DNA of 64,000 nt, from positions 186,001-250,000 of the forward strand of contig NZ_JAJNDA010000008.1 in the NCBI RefSeq assembly GCF_021026295.1, in the 5' to 3' direction. How positions within the stretch are numbered: the first letter of the stretch is position 1; each line of letters begins with the position of its first letter. The position numbers were made by a program, and so were the translations under genes. The DNA is from Actinomycetospora soli (GTDB lineage: Bacteria; Actinomycetota; Actinomycetes; Mycobacteriales; Pseudonocardiaceae). The notes below the pieces were generated by a model. The model saw only the letters and a program-made list of their open reading frames with translations, was not told where the DNA came from and did not search any database. Positions 16,968 through 25,251 of this stretch are shown piece after piece.

Positions 16968-17855
16968 TCAGCCCCGATCGGGACCGTGCCGATCCAGGAA
17001 GGCCTCGACGACGGGACCGAGTTCGTTCGGGCGGGTGAGCAGCCCGAGGTGGCCGCCGCGGTGCAGGTGCACCTCGGAGCGCGGCAGCAGCGATCCCATG
17101 ACGTGGGCGTTGACGATCGGGATGACCGGGTCCTTGCGGCCGGCGAGCACGAGCGTCGGTGCGGTGATGAGCGGGAGCACCGGCAGGCTCGTCCAGGTCG
17201 TCAGGGCGAAGAGCTGGTGGAGGTAGGCCCGCGCCCGCACCGGCCGGACACGCGAGAAGAGCGCGTCCACCGCGTCCGGGTCCTCGCCGACGTAGATCTC
17301 GCGGCCGGCGTCGCGCCGGTAGGAGGGGTCGTTGTAGCGGCGCGGGGTGAGCATCCGGGCCAGCACGCTGATGCGGGCGGGCACCATCATCACGCCGGTG
17401 CCGGTGGAGACCAGCGCGAGGCTCCCGGTGCGCCGCGGGTACTGCAGCGCGAACTGCTGCACGATCCCGCCGCCCCAGGACAGGCCGAGCAGGTCGACCA
17501 CGCGGTGCGAGGTGCCGGTGAGCCCGTCGAGCTGGTCGAGCACGTCGGCCAGCAGCGTGGTCAGCGCCGCCATCGGCAGCGGCACGGTCGAGAGCTGCGA
17601 GCCGCCGATGCCGGGCACGTCGAAGCGAACGACCTCGCGGCGCGGGTCGAGGGCGGCGACGAGCGGATCCAGCAGCTCGAGGCTGGCGCCGATGCCGTTG
17701 ACCAGCACCAGCGGGCGCGGCGCGGGGCTGCCCGCCGGCGACGGGACCGCGGGGCGGACCGCGACCCGGAGCCGTCGGCTCGCGACCGACAGCGTCCGCT
17801 CGAACGGCTCGGGGGGCGCGGCGTCGGGCGCCCGGCGCGGCGTGGTGGCGGTCAT
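16968..17855 (-). CDS. phaZ: Intracellular PHA depolymerase-like alpha/beta hydrolase
   Basis: The 295-residue alpha/beta hydrolase has the lipase box GLSWGG (nucleophile S126), Asp242 in GRKDPVIP and His269 in RGGHLGLL. The segments around SWGGGIVQQFALQYPRR and the VMMVPARISVL stretch resemble mcl-PHA depolymerase PhaZ of Pseudomonas. It would release hydroxy-acids from storage granules. The ATG overlaps the stop of the XRE regulator gene, and phasin-like and synthase genes lie upstream, which supports the assignment. Confidence 0.8.
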   Translation of the reverse strand: MTATTPRRAPDAAPPEPFERTLSVASRRLRVAVRPAVPSPAGSPAPRPLVLVNGIGASLELLDPLVAALDPRREVVRFDVPGIGGSQLSTVPLPMAALTTLLADVLDQLDGLTGTSHRVVDLLGLSWGGGIVQQFALQYPRRTGSLALVSTGTGVMMVPARISVLARMLTPRRYNDPSYRRDAGREIYVGEDPDAVDALFSRVRPVRARAYLHQLFALTTWTSLPVLPLITAPTLVLAGRKDPVIPIVNAHVMGSLLPRSEVHLHRGGHLGLLTRPNELGPVVEAFLDRHGPDRG

Positions 17856-18346
17856 CGGTGGACTCCCTCCGGCGTCCGGGGCGCGGCCCCGTCGGCGGTG
17901 TCGGGTGCGTGGGAGGCGTCGGGGCGACCGTCGGTGTAGCTGCGGTACACGGCGATCAGCGCCTCCTTCTGCGCCTGGGTGAGCCGGGAGTCGGCGCGGA
18001 CCGCCCGCTCGACGGCGGGGTCGGCGGCCGGGCTGCTCCCGCCCGCGGACCCGGCCTGCTCGCGCACGAGTCCGGCGTGCTCGAGCAGCGTCTCCGCGGA
18101 GAGGTCGAGCGCGTCGGCGATGGCCTGCAGGACACGCACCGACGGCACGTGGAGCCCGCGCTCGACCTGGCTCAGGTAGGGGTTCGAGATGTGCGAGAGC
18201 GCCGAGAGCTGGCGCAGCGAGAGCCGGGCGAGACGCCGCTGGTCGCGGATGAAGGCGCCCAGCGCGCGGCGCTGGGCGTCCCACACCGACCCGGCGGCGT
18301 CCGTGGTGGGGCGTGCCCGGCCCGCGGCGCCGTTCGGCGAGGACAT
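17852..18346 (-). CDS. XRE-type helix-turn-helix regulator of the PHA locus
   Basis: The 164-residue protein has an XRE helix-turn-helix at about residues 32-88 (SLRQLSALSHISNPYLSQVE is the two-helix core). The C-terminal half is a short helical domain and a disordered tail. Its stop overlaps the depolymerase ATG and it begins 4 nt after the phasin-like gene, so it is a natural candidate for a regulator or granule-bound repressor of this locus, analogous in role to PhaR. That role is inferred. Confidence 0.82.
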   Translation of the reverse strand: MSSPNGAAGRARPTTDAAGSVWDAQRRALGAFIRDQRRLARLSLRQLSALSHISNPYLSQVERGLHVPSVRVLQAIADALDLSAETLLEHAGLVREQAGSAGGSSPAADPAVERAVRADSRLTQAQKEALIAVYRSYTDGRPDASHAPDTADGAAPRTPEGVHR

Positions 18347-18350
18347 CGGG

Positions 18351-18656
18351 TCAGCGCGTCCGCAGCGCGGAGACGGCGCCGAGCATCTGGTGCGCGGCCG
18401 AGCGCTGCATCTCGAGCACCGCGATGCCGGTGTCGTAGGCGCGGTCGACGAACTCCGCCGCGGTCGACGGGAGGCCCCCCACGACCGTGCCGTGGCCGGC
18501 GCGACGGGTGGCGTCGTCCGCGCCGGAGAGCGCGGCGCTCCAGAGCTCGGTGACCCCGGAGGTCAGTTCGGTGAACAGCTGCTGGCCGCGGGCCACGGCG
18601 TCGGCCACCTGGTCGGTGACGTTCGCGGTGGGTGCGCTGCCGTTCGAGGTCGACAT
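18351..18656 (-). CDS. Phasin-like granule protein
   Basis: A 101-residue protein predicted to be helical and amphipathic, rich in Ala, Val, Thr and Gln, without Cys or membrane helices. Size, composition and position between the PHA synthase and the regulator suggest a phasin coating polyhydroxyalkanoate granules. AGAGGAG in front of ATG 18656 is a strong ribosome-binding site, fitting an abundant protein. No specific motif proves it. Confidence 0.6.
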   Translation of the reverse strand: MSTSNGSAPTANVTDQVADAVARGQQLFTELTSGVTELWSAALSGADDATRRAGHGTVVGGLPSTAAEFVDRAYDTGIAVLEMQRSAAHQMLGAVSALRTR

Positions 18657-18737
18657 CCTCGGCTCCTCTGCTGCGTCGTCGCCGGCCTGCTCGACCGGCC
18701 GATCAACCGCTCAGGATACCGAGCACCCGCGCGTGTG

Positions 18738-18950
18738 TCAGGGGCGTGGGAGTGAGGCGAGGATCGCGCCCAGTCGGCGGTCGACCTCGAGGAGGCAGTC
18801 CGGGCAGTCGCACCGGGACTCGGGCGTGGTCAGCAGGAGGTCCAGGCGCAGGAACGCCGTGTCGTAGCGCGGGCCGACGGCCTCGTCGACGACCCGGCGC
18901 CACGCGACGGAGGCCGACCGGACGAGGGATTCGGAGGGGTGCTGGTCCAT
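18738..18950 (-). CDS. Small CxCxxC protein in the PHA locus
   Basis: A 70-residue open frame with a CDCPDC motif at residues 47-52, which could bind zinc or an iron-sulfur cluster. It lies between the phasin-like and the synthase gene on the same strand. No Shine-Dalgarno sequence precedes the ATG, so it could be leaderless or a false call. Codon pattern and the spaced leucines in the C-terminal half look like real coding sequence. I do not recognise a family. Confidence 0.5.
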   Translation of the reverse strand: MDQHPSESLVRSASVAWRRVVDEAVGPRYDTAFLRLDLLLTTPESRCDCPDCLLEVDRRLGAILASLPRP

Positions 18951-19123
18951 GGGGCAACCGTTCGCGGACAGTTCGTGGTCGGAGCGCCCCGTTGCGGTCC
19001 CCGCACCGCCGTCGCGCTCTACGCAACACGGTGCCGTCCGTCCGTGGCGGCGTCAAGGCACGTCACGGCCCGGTGACCCGATGGTCACGCGCCGGGCACG
19101 CACCCCGGCCCGGCCACGGGACA

Positions 19124-19161
19124 CGGCGGGGCGGGAGGCCGGTCCGCCTCCCGCCCCGCCG
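19124..19161 (-). terminator. Terminator hairpin of the PHA synthase gene
   Basis: A perfect 16-bp GC-rich stem (19124-19139 with 19146-19161) and a 6-nt loop start 8 nt after the synthase stop on the minus strand. There is no U-tract, as is common in actinobacteria. Confidence 0.8.
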
Positions 19162-19169
19162 GGTACCGG

Positions 19170-20951
19170 TCAGCCCGTGCCGAGCACGTACTGCCCGGGT
19201 GCGTCCCCGAGGACCGGGTGCGCCTCGCTGCCCACTGGCGGCGGGTCCTGCTTCTCGCCGCCGCGCTCGTCGATCCACGCGATCCAGGTCTCCCACCAGG
19301 AGCCCTGGACCTCGGTGGAGCGCTGCCGCCAGGCGTCGGGACCGGGCGCGTCGGAACCGGTGGCGCCCACGGTGCCGACCCAGTGCTTGGCCTTGGGGCT
19401 GGGCGGGTTGACCACGCCGGCGATGTGACCCGCCGTCGAGAGGACGAAGGTGACGTCGCCGCCGAGGAGCTCGGTGGAGGTGAAGGAGGTCTTCCACGGC
19501 GCGATGTGGTCGTTCTCGGCCGCCACGATGAACGTGTCCGCCTGCACCGCCTTGAGCGTGAGCGGCTCGCCGTCGATCTCCAGCTCGCCCCTCGACAGCT
19601 CGTTGTCGAGGTAGAAGTGGCGCAGGTAGAAGGAGTGCATCGCGGCGGGCATCCGCGTGGAGTCGGTGTTCCACGCGAGGATGTCGAAGGCGGGCGGCGC
19701 CTTGCCCTCCAGCCAGTTCGGCCCGATGTAGTTGAAGATCAGGTCGTTGGCGCGCAGCAGGTCGAACGTCGTGGCCATCGACTCGGCCGGCAGGTAGCCG
19801 GTCTGCTCCATCGACTTCTCCAGCCGGTCCGCGATCTCCGGGCTGACGAACGAGGAGATCGGGCCGACGCTCGAGTAGTCGAGCATGGTGTTGAGCAGGG
19901 TCAGCGAGTTGATGCGGTCGTCGCCGCGCACCGCGCAGCGCGTGGTCAGCAGCGCCGCCATCAGCCCGCCCAGGCACAGGCCCATGACGTTGACCTTGTC
20001 GGCGCCGGTGATCTCCTGGACCACGTCGAGCGCGGTGGCCGGGCCGAGCTCGAGGTAGTCGGCGAACGTCGTGGTCGCCATCGAGCTGTCCGGGTTGCGG
20101 TAGCTGATCATGAACACGGTGTGGCCGTGCTGCACCGCCCACTCGACGAGGCTGCGCTCCGGCGCCAGGTCCATGACGTAGTACTTGTTGATCCACGGCG
20201 GGCTGCACAGCAGCGGGACCGCGTGGACCTCGTCGGTCTGGGCCTCGAACTGCACGAGCTCCATGAGCCGGTTGCGGTAGACGACCTTGCCCGGGGTCGC
20301 GGCCAGCTCCTTCCCGACGCGCAGTCCGCTCTTGTCGACCTGGCGGGGCTTGCCGCCGTTGGTCGCGAGGTCGTCGAGCACGTTGCGCAGGCCGGCGACG
20401 ACGCTCGACCCGCCGGTCTCGAACGCGCGCTTGAGCGCGGAGGGGTTGCCCGGGAGCACGTTGGTCGGCGAGACGACGCTGCCGATCAGGCTCATCAGCA
20501 TCCGGGCGCGGTCGTCGGAGTCCGCGTCGAGCGAGGCGGCGCCGACGAGGTCCTCGAGCAGCGCGACCAGGGCGAGGTACTCCTGGCGCAGCGCCCAGTA
20601 GGCCGGGTTCTCCACCCAGGTCGTGTCCTTGAACCGGCCGTCCTTGCTCGTCGGCACCGGCTCGGTCGACGGGTCGTTCTCGACGCCGCCGCCCGCGAGT
20701 CCGCGCAGGGCGCGTCCGGTCGCGGCCGCGCCGATGCGGGCCGAGAGCGCGGCGAACGACGACGCCGCGCGGCCCACCTCACCGGGGTGGGTCACCCACC
20801 CCTGGGCGAGCTGGAGGACCGTGCGGCCGAACAGGGCCGGGTCGGTCCGGGCGAGGACTGCATCGGGGACCACCCGTTCCATCGCGGTGGCGATGTCGGG
20901 GGCTCGCAGCGCAGGGGGTCCGCTGCGTCCGGGGTCGCTGGTGGCGGCCAT
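19170..20951 (-). CDS. phaC: Polyhydroxyalkanoate synthase
   Basis: The 593-residue protein is a PHA synthase with the lipase-like box GLCLGG carrying the catalytic Cys326, Asp481 in AENDHIAPW and His509 in STAGHIAG. Length and single-gene organisation point to class I or II rather than the two-subunit classes III/IV. It polymerises hydroxyacyl-CoA at the granule surface. I use ATG 20951, preceded by AAGGAGAG; an upstream start at 20981 is in frame. Phasin-like, regulator and depolymerase genes follow on the same strand, after a terminator, so they may be a separate transcript. Confidence 0.92.
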   Translation of the reverse strand: MAATSDPGRSGPPALRAPDIATAMERVVPDAVLARTDPALFGRTVLQLAQGWVTHPGEVGRAASSFAALSARIGAAATGRALRGLAGGGVENDPSTEPVPTSKDGRFKDTTWVENPAYWALRQEYLALVALLEDLVGAASLDADSDDRARMLMSLIGSVVSPTNVLPGNPSALKRAFETGGSSVVAGLRNVLDDLATNGGKPRQVDKSGLRVGKELAATPGKVVYRNRLMELVQFEAQTDEVHAVPLLCSPPWINKYYVMDLAPERSLVEWAVQHGHTVFMISYRNPDSSMATTTFADYLELGPATALDVVQEITGADKVNVMGLCLGGLMAALLTTRCAVRGDDRINSLTLLNTMLDYSSVGPISSFVSPEIADRLEKSMEQTGYLPAESMATTFDLLRANDLIFNYIGPNWLEGKAPPAFDILAWNTDSTRMPAAMHSFYLRHFYLDNELSRGELEIDGEPLTLKAVQADTFIVAAENDHIAPWKTSFTSTELLGGDVTFVLSTAGHIAGVVNPPSPKAKHWVGTVGATGSDAPGPDAWRQRSTEVQGSWWETWIAWIDERGGEKQDPPPVGSEAHPVLGDAPGQYVLGTG

Positions 20952-21056
20952 GCCTTCTCTCCTTGCCGGGCGGTCCCGCACCCCTCGCGCCGGGCGTGCC
21001 TGTCCGGACCACCGTTCGCATGAATGTGTGCCCCTTCACACTGCCAGGAAAACAGC

Positions 21057-21090
21057 CCGGCCGGCCGGGCCCGGAGGCCCGACCGGCCGG
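21057..21090 (-). terminator. Terminator hairpin of the methyltransferase gene
   Basis: An inverted repeat of 15 bp with one mismatch (21057-21071 with 21076-21090) and a 4-nt loop lies 40 bp beyond the stop of the minus-strand methyltransferase gene and upstream of phaC. Confidence 0.65.
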
Positions 21091-21130
21091 TAAGAGATGC
21101 ACGTCCCACCCCGTGCGGAGCGGGAACCGC

Positions 21131-22015
21131 TCAGCCCAGCGGACCGCGCTTGCGCGCGACGATCCCCTCGTAGACGAGCGGGCTCGCGTCGGTGGCGAGG
21201 CGGTGGCGGAAGCGCTCGCGGCGGACGACCTCGAGGGCCCCCGAGGCGAGACCGTCGGAGATCATCCGCGCGAAGCCGGACGTGTCGTCCTCGGCGAGGA
21301 ACGCGTCCTTGATCGTGAGCACGACCCACCCGCCGTCGGCGATCTGGTCGTAGGCGGTGCGGAAGGCCGCCGGCGGGATGTCGCCGAAGCCGAGGGCCGC
21401 CACGACCGCGAGGGCGGTCAGCCGGTGGTCGGCGAGGGTCCGCTCCGCCTCGGCCGGCAGGGCGGTGAGGTCGGCGACGACGTAGTCGGCGTAGAGCCCG
21501 GGCCGGTCCCGCTCGGCCGCCGCGCGGGCCTCGGTGAGGATGTCGACGCCCACGGCGTGCCCGACGCCGATCGTGGACAGCTCCTCGGCCATGATCCCGT
21601 TGCCGGCGCCCAGGTCGAGGACGCGGACGTCGGCGGCCGACTCGCGGCTGCCCGCCAGGGCGTCCGCGAACAGGTCGGCCATGAACCGCGGCGTGTCGCA
21701 GCCGAGGACGTCGTAGAAGATCTTCTCGTACAGCCCGGGGACGTCGAAGATCCGATGGTAGTCGTGGAAGCGGAACTCCGACCAGGACCCGTCGGGCTGC
21801 TGCACCACGCACCACTCGTCGTTCTGGTCGAAGCGACTGCTCGGCTCCGGGAGCGCGACGCGCAGGGCCTGCCGCGCCGCGGCGAGCGCGCCGGGGCCGC
21901 GGTAGGTGCCGACCCCCAGGCGGCCGTGCTCGCGGCGGGCCGCCTCGCTGCCGAGGTGTCCCGCGTGTCCTGCTCCGGCGACTGCGGAATCGAACCCGTT
22001 CACCGTCGACGTCAT
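21131..22015 (-). CDS. Class I SAM-dependent methyltransferase, substrate unknown
   Basis: The 294-residue protein has the SAM-binding motif LDLGAGNG near residue 131 and an acidic residue in GVDIL. The first hundred residues are not part of the methyltransferase fold and resemble an extra N-terminal domain. The ATG at 22015 is favoured over the open frame to 22054. The gene is monocistronic, bounded by a terminator on one side and a 208-bp intergenic region on the other, so context does not suggest a substrate. Confidence 0.75.
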   Translation of the reverse strand: MTSTVNGFDSAVAGAGHAGHLGSEAARREHGRLGVGTYRGPGALAAARQALRVALPEPSSRFDQNDEWCVVQQPDGSWSEFRFHDYHRIFDVPGLYEKIFYDVLGCDTPRFMADLFADALAGSRESAADVRVLDLGAGNGIMAEELSTIGVGHAVGVDILTEARAAAERDRPGLYADYVVADLTALPAEAERTLADHRLTALAVVAALGFGDIPPAAFRTAYDQIADGGWVVLTIKDAFLAEDDTSGFARMISDGLASGALEVVRRERFRHRLATDASPLVYEGIVARKRGPLG

Positions 22016-22223
22016 GGCGACCACCCTTCGGTCACGCCGGGGCGTGACCAGCACGCGGACGAGCGAGGACGCCCGTCCGCAGGATCAGGACGATCGATCG
22101 TCGTCAGGCCCGTCCGGACCGGTCAAGCCGAGCGGTCGTGGGAGCGATGAGCCTCACGATCGCTTGATATGACGCCGGTGCGTCCGGACGCGATCACTGC
22201 TCGTGATCACGACAGGGATTCGG

Positions 22224-22859
22224 TCAGCGCCACTGCCCACGCTGGTCGCGCGGGTCGTAACGCTGCGTACGGTCCTGCGGGTTGCCGTAGCCGCCCTGCG
22301 GCGGGTACGGCGCCTGCGGGTCGTACGAACCGTAGTTCGCGTCGTAGCGCCCGTCGTAGGCCTGCTGCGGCGGGGGCTCGTAGGCCCGGCCGCCCCAGCC
22401 GCCGCGCTGCGCCGGCCGCACCGAGGTCGCCGAGACCCCGGAGAGCATCGACACGATGCCGATGCCGATCGCCGCGTAGAGGATGCCCGTGGCGATGTGC
22501 GCCGAGATCGACCCCTCGGCGAGGAACACCTGCAGGATCAGCACGACGATCACGAGCACCGCGATGGCCGAGAAGAACGAGGCCGGCCGCGGCGTCGTCA
22601 TCAGCAGCAGGTGCAGCAGCGCGGTGCTGGCGAGCGCGGCGATCGCGGCCGCGACGGGGATGACGGTGGAGGCGTTGTCGACCAACGCCCCCGACCGGCC
22701 CGCCGTCTGGATCCCGACCTCGAAGATGCTGTTGATGATCAGCACACCGACGAACGCGATGCCGGCGGCGACGAGAGCCGTGGCCACCCCGCCCGCCCAG
22801 AGGCGTCCGGGGACGACCTCGACGTCGCCGTCGTTCCAGGAACGCTGCGGGTAGCTCAC
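22224..22859 (-). CDS. Four-helix membrane protein, DUF6069-like
   Basis: The 211-residue protein has four hydrophobic helices between residues 20 and 145 and a cytoplasmic-type tail rich in Gly, Pro, Gln and Tyr. The WAGG start of helix 1 and overall layout recall DUF6069 proteins, but this is from memory. GTG at 22859 has GGGGAGGA upstream. Function is unknown. Confidence 0.6.
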   Translation of the reverse strand: MSYPQRSWNDGDVEVVPGRLWAGGVATALVAAGIAFVGVLIINSIFEVGIQTAGRSGALVDNASTVIPVAAAIAALASTALLHLLLMTTPRPASFFSAIAVLVIVVLILQVFLAEGSISAHIATGILYAAIGIGIVSMLSGVSATSVRPAQRGGWGGRAYEPPPQQAYDGRYDANYGSYDPQAPYPPQGGYGNPQDRTQRYDPRDQRGQWR

Positions 22860-22948
22860 GGTCCGATCCTCCCCTGGCGGATACGGGAATGGTTGTACCG
22901 CACCGCCGGACGTTCACGATCGGAGGACGGGCAACTTCCTCCCCGGGG

Positions 22949-23977
22949 TCACGCCGCCGACCGCTCCGCCACGGGTCGACGCCGCAGCCCGGCGTGCTCG
23001 ATCGCCGGCGGGGCGTACGAGACGTCCCCCGGGTCGACGTCGGTGCCCGGCGGCACGATCTCGTCGATGCGGTCGAGCACCTCGTCGTCGAGCGTCACCT
23101 CGGCCCCCGCGAGCAGGTCGTCGAGGTGCTCCATCGTGCGCGGCCCGATGATCGCGCTGGTGACGCCCGGGTGCGCCACCGCGAACGCCATGGCGAGGTG
23201 GGTCATCGACAGGCCCGCCTTCTCCGCGAGCGGGACGAGCTGCTCCACCACGTCGAGCTTGCGCTCGTCGGTCAGGCGGCCCGACGCGAACGACATCCGC
23301 TTCGAGTCGGTCTCCTGCCCCTTGCGGTAGCGCCCGGTCAGCAGGCCCATCGCGAGCGGGCTCCACACCAGCGTGCCCATGCCGTAGCGCTCGCAGACCG
23401 GCAGCACCTCGCGCTCGATGCCGCGGTTGACGATCGAGTACGGCGGCTGCTCGGTGCGGAACCGCTCGAGTCCGCGCCGCTCCGCCGTCCAGTGCGACTC
23501 GACGATCTCCGAGGCGGGGAACGTCGAGGAGCCGACGGCCCGGACCTTGCCGCTGCGCACCAGGTCGGTGAGCGCGGAGAGCGTCTCCTCGACGTCGGTG
23601 TCCGGCGACGGGCGGTGGATCTGGTAGAGGTCGATGTGGTCGGTCTGCAGCCGGCGCAGCGAGTGCTCGACCTCCGCGACGATCCAGCGGCGGGAGTTCC
23701 CGGCGCGGTTGGGGTCGTCCCCCATCCCGCCGTGCACCTTGGTCGCGAGGACGACGTCGTCGCGGCGGCCCTTCAACGCCTTCCCGACGATCTCCTCCGA
23801 CTCGCCCCGGGAGTAGACGTCCGCGGTGTCCACGACGTTCACCCCCGCATCGAGCGCGCGGTGGATGATCCGGATCGAGTCGTCGTGGTCCGGGTTGCCC
23901 ATGGCCCCGAACATCATCGCGCCCAGGCAGTACGGGCTGACCTTGATGCCGGTCCGGCCCAGCGTGCGGTACCTCAT
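22949..23977 (-). CDS. Aldo/keto reductase
   Basis: The 342-residue TIM-barrel oxidoreductase has the AKR catalytic set: Asp and Tyr in DTADVYSRGESE, Lys in LATKVHGG and His in YQIHRPS. It reduces an aldehyde or ketone with NADPH. ATG 23977 follows AAGGAGG, a strong ribosome-binding site, so I discard the longer frame to 24049, which would start inside the Family A hairpin. The upstream neighbour is an FdhA-type dehydrogenase; the hairpin between them should separate their transcripts. Confidence 0.88.
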   Translation of the reverse strand: MRYRTLGRTGIKVSPYCLGAMMFGAMGNPDHDDSIRIIHRALDAGVNVVDTADVYSRGESEEIVGKALKGRRDDVVLATKVHGGMGDDPNRAGNSRRWIVAEVEHSLRRLQTDHIDLYQIHRPSPDTDVEETLSALTDLVRSGKVRAVGSSTFPASEIVESHWTAERRGLERFRTEQPPYSIVNRGIEREVLPVCERYGMGTLVWSPLAMGLLTGRYRKGQETDSKRMSFASGRLTDERKLDVVEQLVPLAEKAGLSMTHLAMAFAVAHPGVTSAIIGPRTMEHLDDLLAGAEVTLDDEVLDRIDEIVPPGTDVDPGDVSYAPPAIEHAGLRRRPVAERSAA

Positions 23978-23996
23978 GTGCCTCCTTCGTCGGCAG

Positions 23997-24049
23997 GTGA
24001 GCACCGTCCGTGGCTCCGGCCACGGACAGTGCTCACGTGGCGCAGCCAC
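23997..24049 (-). terminator. Family A hairpin module, copy 3
   Basis: Read on the minus strand, directly after the TAG stop of the dehydrogenase come a mini-hairpin GTGGC-TGC-GCCAC and then the 40-nt core (23997-24036) with an 18-bp stem that has one G-T pair. Bounds are GTGAGCAC and GTGCTCAC as in the other copies. Confidence 0.8.
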
Positions 24050-25180
24050 CTACGGCTTGAGGACGACCTTCGAGTAGCCGTCCTCGCGGGCGTCGAAGCG
24101 CGCGTAGGCGTCCGGCGCCTCGTCGAGCGGGACCTCCTTGGACACCACGAACGACGGCGTGGCCCGCCCCGCGACGATCAGGTCGCGCAGCTGGGCGTTG
24201 TAGGCCTTCGCGTCGGCCTGCCCGGTCCCCATCTTCTGGCCCTTCTCGAAGAAGCGGCCCACGTTGAACAGCAGCCGGCCGTTCGCGGCGTTCTCGTCCG
24301 GCGCGCCCGGGTCCTGCGGCAGGTAGAGCCCGACGATGCCGAGCCGGCCCGTGTGCCGCACCGCGTCGACGAGCTGGTTGAGCACCACGGCGGGCTGCTC
24401 CTCGCCGTCGTTCGCGGTCGCCTGGTAGCCGACCGCGTCGACGCCCTTGTCGGCCCCGAGGCCGTCGGTGGCGTCGACGACCTGCTCCACGGGGTCGCCC
24501 GCCGAGAAGTCGACCGGGACGGCGCCGATGTCCTCGGCGAGCTTCAGCCGGGACGCCACCTTGTCCACGACGAAGACCTTCGAGGCACCCTTGATCACCG
24601 CCGAGTAGGCGGCCATCAGGCCCACCGGTCCGGCGCCGAACACGACGATCGACTCGCCCGGGTTCAGGTCCGCCAGCACGGTGGCGTGGTAGCCGGTGGG
24701 GAAGATGTCGGCCAGCATCGCGAAGTCGTTCTCGTGCTCGTCGCCGGGCGGGAGCACGAGCGCGTTGAAGTCGGCGAACGGCACCCGCAGGTACTCGGCC
24801 TGCCCGCCGGTGTAGGGCCCCATCCCGACGTAGCCGTACGCGCCGCCCGCGTAGGGCGGGTTCACCGTCAGGCAGAACGCCGTCTTCCCCGCGAGGCAGT
24901 TCCGGCAGAACCCGCAGGCGACGTTGAACGGCAGCGAGACCCGGTCGCCCTTCTTCACGCGCGTGACGCCGGAGCCGACCTCCTCGACGACGCCCATGTT
25001 CTCGTGCCCGAACACGATGCCGGTCTCGGCGACCGTCCGGCCCTCGTACATGTGCAGGTCGGAGCCGCAGATCGCGGTCGTCGTGATCCGGATCAGGGCG
25101 TCGTTGGGCGCCTCCAGCCGCGGGTCGTCGACCTGCTCGACGGCCACCTCGTTCGTCCCCTTGTAGACCACGGCTCGCAT
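24050..25180 (-). CDS. Zinc-dependent alcohol/formaldehyde dehydrogenase (FdhA type)
   Basis: The 376-residue medium-chain dehydrogenase has catalytic zinc ligands C38, H59 and E60, structural zinc cysteines C89, C92, C95 and C103, and the NAD-binding VFGAGPVGLMAA segment. The long insert with DNFAMLADIFPTG-like sequence and overall length match glutathione-independent formaldehyde dehydrogenases. The exact substrate is open; many actinobacterial homologues act on other aldehydes or alcohols. It ends in a TAG followed by a Family A hairpin. Confidence 0.85.
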   Translation of the reverse strand: MRAVVYKGTNEVAVEQVDDPRLEAPNDALIRITTTAICGSDLHMYEGRTVAETGIVFGHENMGVVEEVGSGVTRVKKGDRVSLPFNVACGFCRNCLAGKTAFCLTVNPPYAGGAYGYVGMGPYTGGQAEYLRVPFADFNALVLPPGDEHENDFAMLADIFPTGYHATVLADLNPGESIVVFGAGPVGLMAAYSAVIKGASKVFVVDKVASRLKLAEDIGAVPVDFSAGDPVEQVVDATDGLGADKGVDAVGYQATANDGEEQPAVVLNQLVDAVRHTGRLGIVGLYLPQDPGAPDENAANGRLLFNVGRFFEKGQKMGTGQADAKAYNAQLRDLIVAGRATPSFVVSKEVPLDEAPDAYARFDAREDGYSKVVLKP

Positions 25181-25251
25181 GACGCTCCCTCCGCAGGCGG
25201 GATGCACGGGTGCGCATCCGACCCGCGGGGCTCCCCCGGTGGGCGTGGATC

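Noticed and set aside
22949..24049. Longer aldo/keto reductase start at 24049
   Set aside because: It would place the N-terminus across the Family A hairpin, whereas AAGGAGG directly precedes ATG 23977.
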